Source of the DNA: Thereva unica
Lineage: Eukaryota; Arthropoda; Insecta; Diptera; Therevidae
NCBI GenBank assembly: GCA_949987705.1
Contig: OX465282.1
Span: forward strand, 39,396,039-39,460,038
DNA: 64,000 bases
Direction: 5' to 3'
Each line of letters begins with the position of its first letter. The stretch's first letter is position 1. The translations under genes were made by a program, and so were the position numbers. Shown here piece by piece: positions 1 through 10,000 of the stretch. The notes under the pieces were generated by a model, which had not been told where the DNA came from, searched no databases, and worked only from the letters and a program-made list of their open reading frames with translations.

Positions 1-536
1 TTATTAATATTTTTTTTTATGTTTTTATTGTAATTTTTAATAACTAAATATTTAATTTTGTGTTTTAAGTGGTTATTTAAGTTAGTGATAGTGACAATTT
101 CGCTCGAGTATTTTATTTTTGTTTTCTTTTTCTTGTTTTTTGTTCGGTGTTTTCTTTTGTTATTTGTGTTGTGCTACGGTTTCTCCAGCTGTTCGAGGTT
201 GGTAACCTTTACCCTTGTGCAATTTTTAATCTTTTTTCTTTTTAAACATTTTTCTTTTACTTCTGATTCTTTTCTGAGGGCATAAAAGAATAAAAATAAA
301 ATTGGGTGGTAATTTTATTTTCAATACCATAACCTCATTTTTTAATATTTTTTCCTTTTCTTATTTTTTTTTCACCTGAGGTTATGCAACGTTTCGAAAC
401 CCATCTGCACTCAAACTGCATAAAATTGTTTTAAACAATTTTGTCTTATTTGTCTTCGCAGTTAAGTGGGGTTTTATCGTTTTCAATTTTTTAATTTTTT
501 TTTGTCTTATTTTAATCATACCATTTTTTTTTTCTA

Positions 537-1919
537 ATGGCGAGTCAACAAGTCTGCAAGCTGTGCTCTTCGGAAATTGTCCGAGATGGGATTTTTTGCG
601 ATGGTGTATGTGGAGGCGTTTTTCACCTCACCTGCCTCAATCCTCAAGTAAGTGGCAAACCTCCGACCCCTAGAGGGTCAACTTGCAATGAATGCTTCAA
701 CATTCAACCCTGCCACGTCCTAAGACTAATGAAAGACATTTCTGATGTCTTTCTCGATGGACATGAAAAAGTCATGGGTCGTTTTAACACCTTCTCTGGA
801 AATGTCTCACATTTTCAGATGTTAGCCGATGATGTCCAGTCGATCAACGTCCGCCTTGATAGCTTATCAGACACCCTTGATTCTGTTGCGTCCAACTCGG
901 GTTCCCTAATGAATAAACTCCAAGAAATTTCTTCCCGGGTTGCAACAGTCTTTGACTCGATCGACGATATACATTCAGCGATTGTCAATCCTGTCACCAC
1001 TTCATCCTGCTCTGTCAACTCCTTAGCTCCTCTTCATCCAATATTAGACGACATTAAAAGGAGTACGAAGCGTGTTCGGGCTGATATTGAATCGCTGTCA
1101 ACAGCAGTGGTGCAAAATCACAATGCCCTGAGTTCTCTATCGCTAAAATTTGAAAATGTTTGTGATAGAATAAACTCCCCCTCGGTGGCGCCAGTATCTT
1201 ATGACGCCTCGCATGTAGGGGAGCAGCTTCTTTCTACACCCTGTCCCACAGCTGTTTCTCTAACGGCGGATGATGCAGCTGCTCTTAACACCACAGCCCT
1301 GAACGACCCGGTCATAACACTTGAAAAGGGCACTTCGGTGGAGACTGCCCCCAGCCTGGCTCATGACCACAAGAAAGCCCGTAGAAAGAATGGAAAACGC
1401 AAACGCAGTCGTAAAGTTAACGTTACGGATGCTGTCACTGCAAATCCCTATCTAAGCTCGTCTATCCGCGCACCCTCACTTCCAATGGGCTCAAACTATA
1501 TCCCAGAACCGGTTGCGGCATCAACCTCTTCTATTAGTATCATTGGACCGTCGGGCACTGGAGATGCTGAGTCTCCGGTAACCTGCACTAATCTGACAAC
1601 GGTACCCAGGCCACGAACTATTTTCATTTCGCGTTTCTCCCCAGAAACTACGTGCGAGGCAATTAAAGAATACCTAATGGGGAAAACTATTAATCCTGCT
1701 ACAGTCTCCTGCAGGAAGATCAGCAATGTCTCCAAACCGGTTGCGTCTTTCATCTTGACTGCACCGCCCAATACCGCTGAAAAGCTTTTAGACCCCACGT
1801 TCTGGCCTCCTGGTGCCTTTTCAAAATGTTTTGTCCCCCGCACGCGCGAGCAGCGCACTCCTGATACTCTACAAGTTTCAAAAAACTTAAGACGCTTTCC
1901 CTCTATTACCAAAATGTGA
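537..1919 (+). CDS. LINE A ORF1 protein (PHD-finger, nucleic-acid-binding)
   Basis: A 460-aa protein. Residues ~8-55 hold a Cys/His cluster (CKLCSSE, CDGVC, FHLTCL, CNEC) spaced like a PHD or related treble-clef finger. The middle is Ser/Thr-rich and probably coiled. Residues ~275-295 form a basic tract (KKARRKNGKRKRSRK), a likely nuclear-localisation or RNA-binding segment. The C-terminus (~355-435) has an RRM-like look (TIFISRF ... SFIL). CR1-type ORF1 proteins bind element RNA as chaperones; that role is inferred here. The ORF is intact, overlaps ORF2 by 55 nt of open frame, and contains a slippery heptamer near its end. Confidence 0.8.
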   Translation: MASQQVCKLCSSEIVRDGIFCDGVCGGVFHLTCLNPQVSGKPPTPRGSTCNECFNIQPCHVLRLMKDISDVFLDGHEKVMGRFNTFSGNVSHFQMLADDVQSINVRLDSLSDTLDSVASNSGSLMNKLQEISSRVATVFDSIDDIHSAIVNPVTTSSCSVNSLAPLHPILDDIKRSTKRVRADIESLSTAVVQNHNALSSLSLKFENVCDRINSPSVAPVSYDASHVGEQLLSTPCPTAVSLTADDAAALNTTALNDPVITLEKGTSVETAPSLAHDHKKARRKNGKRKRSRKVNVTDAVTANPYLSSSIRAPSLPMGSNYIPEPVAASTSSISIIGPSGTGDAESPVTCTNLTTVPRPRTIFISRFSPETTCEAIKEYLMGKTINPATVSCRKISNVSKPVASFILTAPPNTAEKLLDPTFWPPGAFSKCFVPRTREQRTPDTLQVSKNLRRFPSITKM

Positions 1920-4774
1920 GGGGAATCAGATCTAAAACCCAAGATGTGTTTCTGTCGACTTCGGCCAGTGATTTCGATATAATCGCTTTTACAGAAACAT
2001 GGCTATACAGTGGGATTCTTAATGCCGAACTTTTCGACTCTTCCTTCCAAGTTTTTCGGAGGGATAGATATATTGACTCGGAGGCTCGTGGAGGTGGTGT
2101 ACTACTTGCATGTAGTAACCTTCTCAACTGTTGCTTAATAACGCTTCCTGATTTTTCCAACACTTTAGACATTGAGGTCCTCGCTCTCAAAGTCTCCCTT
2201 GTTCATAACAACTTATTCTTAATCTGCTGTTACATCCCACCAGATATGTTCAGCACTCTTGACGATAGAGGTCAAAATCTCTATGATATTCTAATCGCTT
2301 GCATAAATCATATCCAAGATATGATGGATTCCAAAGATGAACTCCTACTTGTAGGTGATTTTAACTTACCCAATGTTAAATGGGTATCGTGCGATGATGA
2401 CGATAACTACCTTCCTGGAAACAACCTTAACTCTAAGGAATCCAGCTTTCTGAATTCCTTATTTTCCTGCGGCTTGTGCCAAATGAGCGGTGTGAATAAT
2501 ATTTTAGGAAGGCGGCTAGATCTTGTATTCTTTTCCGACTCAGACAACATGAATGTTGAGCCTAGCTCAATTGTCTTGTCACCTGTCGATAATTATCACC
2601 CTCCTCTCCTACTGAGCTATTGTTCTGTCTTTAACAATAAGCCAATCCCAGAGGAGCCAACTTTTACCTTTAACTTTAAAAAAGCCAACCTTGAGGAACT
2701 GTCATCCAAGCTCACTTCGGTCGATTTCAATTGGTTGCTCTTACCTAATGAGTTGGATGTCGATGTAGCCAGATTTTACTCCGTCCTGTATGAAACTTTC
2801 GCATCCTGTGTACCTATCGAGCCGTTAAAATCATCCAGATCATCCCCACCGTGGTACAACAACGAGTTGAGACGTACCAAAAACCTGAAGAATAAACTCT
2901 GGAAAAACTACCTGAAGAAGAAAGACACTGCGAGTTTCGATGCATTTCTCAATTGCTATGACCAATTTCATGCTCTCTCCGAAACCCTCTATAAAGAGTA
3001 CCTCAGAAACATGGAAGGTAAAGTGTTTGATGATTCCAGAGCATTCTTTCAATTTATCAACACAAAGAAAAAAGTTGATAATTACCCTTACACCATGAAA
3101 TACGAGAACTCCCTTAGTTCTAATTCAGCAGAAATTTGTGACAATTTTGCATCGTTCTTCCTCAAATCTTTCTCGTCCCCTGTATTCCAACCAGATGAAG
3201 ACAATTTTCGACATATCAATGCAATCCAAGCGGCTCAAAACTTTTCCCTGTCTATAACCAGGGATGATATCTCGAAGCATATAAATGAACTTCCACAAGA
3301 CTTTTCGTCCGGCCCTGATGGAGTCCCTCCAGCTGTTCTAAAATCCTGTGCAGGGGCCCTACTGTCTCCTCTTCTATGTTTATTTCAAAAATCCCTAAAT
3401 AAAGGGCGCTTCCCAACCTTATGGAAGAACTCTTTTATAATACCCGTCCATAAGAAAGGCTGTAAAAACGAAATATCTAATTATAGGCCAATTGCGAAGT
3501 TATCGTCTATACCAAAACTCTTCGAATCTATTATTTATTCTGCTATCGCCCCTATCTGCAAGAGGCTTATCTCAACAAACCAACATGGTTTTCTTGCAGC
3601 CCGTTCCACTACTACTAATTTACTGGAGTTCTCTTCACACACAATTAGAGGCTTTGTCACTGGCTGCCAAACTGACTGTGTCTATACAGATTTTAGTAAG
3701 GCTTTCGACAAGCTCTCCCACTCTATTATAGTTCTTAAACTAAAGAAATTAGGCTTTCCGCATGCCCTTGTGGATTGGTTCCAGTCGTACTTAGCCGATA
3801 GAACCTACCAGGTTCTATTCCGCGGAGTCAAATCGAAGAATATCGAAGCGTCCTCTGGAGTCCCGCAAGGCAGCCATCTTGGCCCTCTTCTTTTTATTTT
3901 ATCAATTGACGATATTGTTACACTGCTAAAGCACTGTAAAATCCTTATTTACGCTGATGACATCAAACTGTATCGCCACATAAGGAGTATAGAGGATTGC
4001 AAACTTCTGCAAGCAGATCTAAACACCTTCTATTCTTGGTGTTCCAACAACAACCTTGAGCTTAATATTAGTAAATGCGAGATCATGACTTTTTGTAGGA
4101 AACGTGGTGTTATAACTTATGACTATACTTTCCTTGACAACAAGGTCTCCCGTACTGAATCTGTAATCGATCTTGGGGTTAGGTTAGAAAGTAAGTTGGA
4201 TTTCTCCACCCACATCAATTATATCTCCTCTAAGGGCAATTCAGTCCTGGGATTTATAAAAAGATGGTCCAAAGAGTTCAACAACCCCCTCGTCACTAAA
4301 CACCTGTACGTATCTTTGGTTAGGCCTTTGCTTGACTACGCTTCCCAGGTATGGTCTCCTTACTACTCCTCCCATGTTAGTAGAATCGAATCGGTTCAAA
4401 GGAAGTTCGTCCGGTTTGCACTCAGCCACCTCCCATGGGATGACCCACTCGCTCTTCCGCCTTATGAGAACAGACTTAAATTGCTCAACTTAAGCTCCCT
4501 TCATAAGCGCCGCGAGGTCGCTGACGTTATATTCGTTCATCGACTGATGAATGACAAGGTGGACTCTGGTTTCTTAAGAAACCGCGCGTCATTTAGAGTG
4601 AATAACTACAACCTGAGAGGTGAACCTCTTTTGCACATTAATTCCTCTAACACCAATTATGGCATGTTCGAACCCGTTAATCGCATGCTTATAAATACTA
4701 ACAACAATAGGAGTGTGTTTAGCTTGCTAACCAGTGAAGTTGTCCTTAAAAGGACCCTTCTCAATGTGGCGTGA
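1865..4774 (+). CDS. LINE A ORF2 polyprotein: AP-like endonuclease plus reverse transcriptase
   Basis: About 950 aa, uninterrupted. The N-terminal endonuclease shows YYQNVRGIRSK, FTETWL, GGGVL, LVGDFNLPNVKW and a degraded terminal SDNH-like block (SPVDNYHPP). The RT core (~aa 455-730) shows SGPDGVPPAVLK, NYRPIAKLSS, HGFLAARSTTTNLLEF, YTDFSKAFD, SGVPQGSHLGPLLF and the catalytic YADD in IYADDIKLY. A thumb/C-terminal region follows. The frame opens after a stop at 1862-1864; the earliest usable start inside it is GTG 1916, which would lose YYQN, so translation probably depends on frameshifting or reinitiation. This protein would carry out target-primed reverse transcription. The length is normal for the family and it looks recently active. 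Confidence 0.88.
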   Translation, partial: YSTSFKKLKTLSLYYQNVRGIRSKTQDVFLSTSASDFDIIAFTETWLYSGILNAELFDSSFQVFRRDRYIDSEARGGGVLLACSNLLNCCLITLPDFSNTLDIEVLALKVSLVHNNLFLICCYIPPDMFSTLDDRGQNLYDILIACINHIQDMMDSKDELLLVGDFNLPNVKWVSCDDDDNYLPGNNLNSKESSFLNSLFSCGLCQMSGVNNILGRRLDLVFFSDSDNMNVEPSSIVLSPVDNYHPPLLLSYCSVFNNKPIPEEPTFTFNFKKANLEELSSKLTSVDFNWLLLPNELDVDVARFYSVLYETFASCVPIEPLKSSRSSPPWYNNELRRTKNLKNKLWKNYLKKKDTASFDAFLNCYDQFHALSETLYKEYLRNMEGKVFDDSRAFFQFINTKKKVDNYPYTMKYENSLSSNSAEICDNFASFFLKSFSSPVFQPDEDNFRHINAIQAAQNFSLSITRDDISKHINELPQDFSSGPDGVPPAVLKSCAGALLSPLLCLFQKSLNKGRFPTLWKNSFIIPVHKKGCKNEISNYRPIAKLSSIPKLFESIIYSAIAPICKRLISTNQHGFLAARSTTTNLLEFSSHTIRGFVTGCQTDCVYTDFSKAFDKLSHSIIVLKLKKLGFPHALVDWFQSYLADRTYQVLFRGVKSKNIEASSGVPQGSHLGPLLFILSIDDIVTLLKHCKILIYADDIKLYRHIRSIEDCKLLQADLNTFYSWCSNNNLELNISKCEIMTFCRKRGVITYDYTFLDNKVSRTESVIDLGVRLESKLDFSTHINYISSKGNSVLGFIKRWSKEFNNPLVTKHLYVSLVRPLLDYASQVWSPYYSSHVSRIESVQRKFVRFALSHLPWDDPLALPPYENRLKLLNLSSLHKRREVADVIFVHRLMNDKVDSGFLRNRASFRVNNYNLRGEPLLHINSSNTNYGMFEPVNRMLINTNNNRSVFSLLTSEVVLKRTLLNVA
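1880..1886 (+). promoter_or_regulatory. Candidate -1 ribosomal frameshift heptamer at the ORF1/ORF2 overlap
   Basis: The bases read A-AAA-AAC in the ORF1 frame (codons AAA 1881-1883 and AAC 1884-1886), which fits X-XXY-YYZ. A -1 slip enters the ORF2 frame, open from 1865 with no ATG before the endonuclease YYQN motif at 1904-1915. Functional use is inferred. Confidence 0.45.
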
Positions 4775-4952
4775 CTCTCTACGTGCTCCACTTCCTTTTT
4801 AGTTTTGCATGCTCCTCTGTTTAATGTTTTTGATCTTTTATGTTTTTAATATTTTATGTTTGCATGTCTCAGCTGAGCCACGGCAGTGGTAAATATTTCT
4901 CAGCCCTGCTGGGAAGTGTGCCTTCTGTCTTAGAAGGGAAACTCTATATATG

Positions 4953-5003
<51 letters not shown>

Positions 5004-5070
5004 GTATGTATATATAGACTTTCATGCTTAGCTGTAAAGTGCGCCTTCTGTGCTAGAAGGGTTAACTCTA
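4775..5070 (+). repeat. LINE A 3' UTR with TA microsatellite and a repeated tail motif
   Basis: No gene is present. An AT-rich UTR is followed by a block containing GCCTTCTGTCTTAGAAGGG (4920-4938), then (TA)n at ~4944-5020, then a second diverged copy of the same block (GCCTTCTGTGCTAGAAGGG, ~5042-5060). The second copy directly abuts interrupted LINE B sequence. Confidence 0.6.
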
Positions 5071-5730
5071 GAATAGAGGGGTTGAATTTGACACGATTCT
5101 TCTCTCCCCAATCTAGAATTAGTTTGATGTCTTTTTTAATAGAGTTGAACATTAGTTCACGATCATCAAGACAGGATCTGGCATGTGTCCGTCTTGTATC
5201 GAAGCTGTACGAGTAACGTAGAGTACCGTCGTCAGCGAAGCTGAGAAGTGGGTTGGAGGGGATTGAAAGTAGGTCATTTATAAAGATGAGAAAAAGGGCT
5301 GGTGATAAAATTGACCCCTGAGGGACCCCCGCAGAGATGGGGTGAGATTCAGATTTGACGCCATCCAATAATACCTTAATTGAACGGCCGGAAAGGAAAC
5401 TCTCAACCCACTTATACAGAAGTGAGTCAATTCCAATAGCTTGGAGTTTAGCTAACAAGGCTGAGTGCCATACTCTATCAAAAGCCTTGGAGATATCCAA
5501 AGCAACCAAACTAGATTCGCCAGATCCATGCAAACTTCGGCTGAGGTGTTCTGTAAGGCAAATTAAAAGATCACCAGTGGATCTTTTTTGACGGAAGCCG
5601 TATTGTTTGTCGCTGATAAGTTGGTTGGATTCTAGATATCCCATAAGCTTTTTGTTAATTATCGTCTCCATGGTTTTGGAGAGAATAGAAGTAATTGCTA
5701 TTGGGCGGTAGTTGGAGGGATCGCTGATCG
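5071..5730 (-). pseudogene. LINE B reverse transcriptase fragment (copy 1)
   Basis: RT motifs in order: SNYRPIAITSILSK, QYGFRQKRSTGDLL, VALDISKAFDRVWH, SAGVPQGSILSPALF and FADDGTL (the catalytic F/YADD box). Homology stops after FNPS near 5075, where the LINE A tail begins. The N-terminal RT portion was lost in the deletion at ~5730. The plus-strand frames across this stretch are antisense shadows. Confidence 0.75.
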
Positions 5731-6593
5731 CGGAAGAAATTAATAAGCCCCAGCCAATTGGCCTTCCCATAATGCCATACAGTTCTTCGAACTGGTTTGG
5801 GAGGGGTGGGAAATTCGAATGGGAAGTTAGCACTGATTAGGCAGTGGTCTGAATTGCCGAGAGGTGAATCAACTTCGACGGAGTAACGCGCTGGATGAGA
5901 AGTTAGAAAAAGATCAAGGAGATATCCTCCTTGACCAACAACATCAGGGACTCTTGTGGGATGATCCACAATTTGTTGCAAGTTATTGATGTCTGCAAAG
6001 AGCTCGACGTCCTTGCCAGAAATACTGGTGCCATTTGAGTAAGTCAGCCATTTAACGTTGTGAACATTGAAATCACCCGCAACGATGATTTCACACTCAG
6101 GATTGGACGACAAAAATCCCGAGATTTGTTCGGAAATAGTATCAAAAGATAAGGTGGAGGCTTCGTTACTTATGTTAGGGCTTCTGTATAGGAAGCAGAA
6201 GAATATGACGTGGCTTTGGAAAATGATTTTAATCCAAAGATAATTAAAATCTGAAGTTGTGCTTGAGTGTATTTTGTAATAAGCCACGTCGTCCCTAACA
6301 TAAATGGCAATACCCCTATGGGGGGAGAGATTGTGCACTAAAGTGTACCCCGACACCTGGTAATAACCTAAGTCATTATCGGGTGATATTTGGGTTTCAC
6401 TTAGTGCGAAGATTGGGGGTTTGTAACTAGATAAGTGGCACTCAACAAAAGAGAAATTCGCTTGAAGTCCACGAATGTTACAAAAGTCAATACCAAAACT
6501 TGACTTGTAACGGGACTTCGGTTGCGCGGGTTCAATCGCCACATTCTTTGGGATATTTTCCGGAATTACACTTGCCGCATCCATCAGAGGCAA
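5731..6593 (-). pseudogene. LINE B endonuclease domain (copy 1)
   Basis: The reading frame shows FCNIRGLQAN, ALSETQ, VAGDFNVHNVKW, YLLDLFLTSHP and GNSDHCLIS, the ordered motifs of the AP-like endonuclease of Jockey-type LINEs. It runs on into the conserved linker RRTVWHYGKANWLGL, then enters the RT region out of frame through the internal deletion. The 5' end near 6593 carries a Met, but ORF1 is not seen. Non-functional in this form. Confidence 0.75.
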
Positions 6594-6660
6594 TAAAATT
6601 TGTCCGCGTCAAAGTGTTATGCCTTTTGAAACGGGGCAAATTTTATCGACCGACAGATTT

Positions 6661-7053
6661 TGGGCGCGGCACCTGCAAGTCCGGGGTCTGAGAGAGGGTA
6701 GGCAGCAAGGGTACTTACTTTTGCCGTTCGTCGGTCGTGTCTTTCGTTGATGTCGTCTAGTGAAGTGTGGTGAACCTTCGCGTAGACTGCAGCGCCGGAT
6801 GAGTTTCTATTGTTTGTTTGTTTTTTATGGGTTTTTGTTCACTATGAATTTTTTTTTGTATGGAATTTAACTTTTTTTATTCATTTTATTTTATTTTATT
6901 TTTTGTTATTTTATTTTAGGGATCACTTCTATTACTGCGAAATTAAGAGACCGGAACAGCAAACGTCCGAACACCTCGCTGTCCCAGTTCTGAATTGCGG
7001 CGTGTCGTTGACTTAATTAATTAGTGCATTTGACATTTGAGCTAGACTTTGAA
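6661..7053 (+). other. BEL/Pao 5' leader, no LTR recognised
   Basis: There is no gene. The stretch contains T-rich runs ending in an acceptor-like TTATTTTAG (~6911-6919) and then leader sequence. No copy of the 3'-flanking sequence (12.3-12.86 kb) is found here, so a 5' LTR cannot be recognised and may be truncated. A 24-bp string at 6988-7011 recurs inside gag at 7719-7742. Confidence 0.4.
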
Positions 7054-10000
7054 ATGGACCAACTTAAGGTTAAATTATTTACAGCCGCGGATCGGTTAGA
7101 GAAATTTCTTACTAATGTGCTGAGGACTGGTAAAGATAAGCGAACGGAATACTTTTTAAACGCGCGTTTGCAATTACTTCATTCTTACTGGTCTACATAT
7201 CTAAAATATCACGATGAATTGTGCGAATTAGTTAATACCCAACAATTAAAGGACGATGACTACTTTAAATCCGACGTTTTCTCACAAGTAGAGTGTTGTT
7301 ATATTGACACTTCAAGTTGGCTCAATGACCAGTTGCAATCTTTCCATGTCCCTCCCACGACTTCCGAAGAATCAAGGTTAAATTCGACTATCAGGCCCAC
7401 TATGGCATCAGCCGTCAAACTACCCAAAATCAATCTTCCATCGTTTAGTGGGGCATATGTGGATTGGCCTGCGTTTCGAGATACATATACATCTTTAATT
7501 CATGACAACGATTCGCTTTCGTGGGTACAAAAAATGCATTATTTGAAATCTTCATTGACTGGAGAGGCATCTAAGCTTCTACAACATTTAGCTCTGACGG
7601 ACGCAAACTATTCAGCGGCGTGGAAAATACTGTCAGATAGATACGATAATATGAGAATGTTGGTTAGTTCTCATCTAATTGCCTTGATTCATCTCACACC
7701 TATGTCGTCTGAAACTGCTTCTGAATTGCGGCGTGTCGTTGATAATTTTACGCAACATGTAAGAGCACTGGAGAATTTAAAGCGACCTGTCGATTCCTGG
7801 AATGATTGGCTTGTGCATTTCCTATCGTCAAAGTTGGATAATTCTACGCGCAAGGATTGGGAAACTTCTCTATCGTCATCCACTCAGCTTCCATTATTTC
7901 AGGACTTAAAATCATTTTTAGAAAGCAGGATTCACACACTCAATGCTATCAAATGCGCAGGGCCAAGTCGCCCCCTTACTAAATCTGCACCTGCTGCTAC
8001 CTTTAAAGCAACATCAAACAGCTTTCACTCGTCGTTGTCTAACCGATGCGTGTTATGTCAACAAAGACATGTTGTAATGTTCTGTCCACAATTCAGAGCG
8101 AAATCAGTAGATGGTCGCATCGCTTTTGTAAACAATAAAAACTTATGCTTCAATTGTTTAAGGTCGAATCACAATACCTTGAGCTGCAGTTCCAGCAAAC
8201 GATGTCAAATTTGCAATAACAATCATCATACAATGTTACACAAATCGAGTCTGCCCATAGTTCCTGATACTGCTACACCAGACAAGCCTTCATCTGCGTT
8301 TAATCAGGTAGATTCCTCTGGTTCAACTACTTCTGCTATGTTATCTCATGCTAACCCTAAAGTTCAAATATCTAGTAATGTCAACGCACACTTGGTTAAT
8401 AATTATCAACCAACTACCACAATTTTATTGGCCACCGCAATTGTACTAGTTCGATCATATGATGGTCGCTTAATTAAAGCCGGAGCTCTATTGGATCAAG
8501 GATCGGAGTCCAACTTCATAACTACTTCATTAGTGAATTATCTGCGGCTGCCAAAACGGAAAGTTAATATCTCACTTACTATGGTTGGTGCTTTTGAATC
8601 TGATGTTATAAAAACTTGTGTAACTCATGAAATTATTTCCTCGGTGGATCCCAAATGCTCTTATGCTGTTCAGTCTTTAGTCTTGCCTATACTCACTCAG
8701 CCACCCCCATCAAGGCATATTGTACGAGATAATTGGCCCCATATTTCAGGCCTAGAACTAGCAGACCCGGAATTTGCTACGCCATCACGCATCGATTTAA
8801 TACTGGGTGCCGAGATTTATGCAAGACTTATTCGAGGTGAGATTAGAGTTGGTGACGCTGACGCTCCTGTGGCTCAGTTGACATCATTAGGTTGGATCCT
8901 CTCCGGTAAGGCTGGCGCAGCCCCCTCGGGAACTCCCACCTTTACTAGTTTACACTGCAGTACCACGGATTTAGACGTCTATCTGAGAAAATTTTGGGAG
9001 ATAGAAGAACCACCAAAAACAAGCAAACTTACTCAGGAAGAAGAGGAATGTGAGAGGTTCTTCGCAGAGTCACATTATCGCAACCAACAGGGGAGATATG
9101 TAGTTCGGCTTCCTCTAAAACAGTCTCCACTAGTCTTAGGACAATCAAACGATATAGCCTTCTCTGCCTTAAAACGATTGGAACACCGATTTTCAAAGGA
9201 TCAAACTCTTTATGAGTCATATTCGTCCTTTATGGAGGAGTATCTGCGTTTAAATCACATGACTAGAGTGCACAATCCCAACGACTATACAAAAGCCAAT
9301 TACCTGCCACACCATGCCGTTGTTAAAATGAGTAGCTCTACTACTAAGTTGCGAGTAGTTTTTAATGCATCCCAGAAAACTTCCACAGGTCTTTCACTCA
9401 ATGATATTTTGCATACCGGTCCTAAACTCCAAAAGGATATCATCGCTATTCTCTCAAAGTGGCGTTTCTACCCATTTATTTTTGCAGCTGACATCGAGAA
9501 GATGTTTCGTCAAATACTTGTCGACGAACGTGACCAGGATCTTCAGCATATACTATGGCGAGAATCACCTTCACATCCACTGCAAGACTTTCGGTTGTGC
9601 ACAGTTACATATGGTACGGCCTGTGCTCCCTACCTAGCATGTAAAACCCTACAGCAACTCTCAGTTGATTATTGCAGTGAGTATCCGTCTGCAGCTTGTA
9701 TTCTGAAGGACAACGTCTACGTTGATGATGCTTTATTCGGGGCCTTTACCAAACAAAACGCCATCAACCTCAGAAACGAACTTCGTCACCTATTATCGTT
9801 GGGTGGGTTTAATCTCCGTAAATTGATTTCCAATTTTCCTGAATTGATCGCTGACATTCCGGAGGCGGATCGAGAGCTAAGGGCATCGGTACAGGTTGTG
9901 AGAGATCCACAAATCAAAGCTTTAGGAATTAATTGGAGTCCTACAACTGACCAGTTTAGCTTTCTAATTAATCTACCAGTGACACATACCATCACCAAAA

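Larger units (their letters stand above)
1..5070 (+). mobile_element. Non-LTR retrotransposon LINE A (CR1/Jockey superfamily), coding region complete
   Basis: A T-rich leader is followed by ORF1 with a PHD-like zinc finger and by ORF2 with endonuclease and reverse transcriptase. A 3' UTR then runs into a TA-rich tail near 4944-5020. A PHD-finger ORF1 together with a YYQNVRG endonuclease start is typical of the CR1/Jockey group. The 5' limit may lie before the window. The right limit is near 5070, where minus-strand LINE B sequence begins in mid-RT, so LINE A appears inserted into LINE B. Bases 1-536 hold only the leader; I see no other gene there. Confidence 0.85.
5071..6660 (-). mobile_element. 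LINE B copy 1 (Jockey superfamily), internally deleted and interrupted
   Basis: A minus-strand relative of the LINEs at 26.2, 47.7 and 52.5 kb. It keeps the 5' leader, the endonuclease and the first half of the RT. Compared with the copy at 56.6-59.0 kb, about 0.77 kb is missing between the end of the endonuclease linker and the NYRPIA motif. The 3' half is cut off at ~5071 by LINE A and should resume left of the window. Confidence 0.8.

Noticed and set aside
58..285. 75-aa hydrophobic open frame
   Set aside because: Low-complexity T-rich sequence in a LINE leader; no motif.
4840..5216. Tyr/Ile-rich open frames
   Set aside because: They cross a (TA)n microsatellite and the LINE A/LINE B junction; artefacts.
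6661..7053. BEL 5' LTR
   Set aside because: No sequence matching the 12.3-12.86-kb region was found, so an LTR could not be supported.
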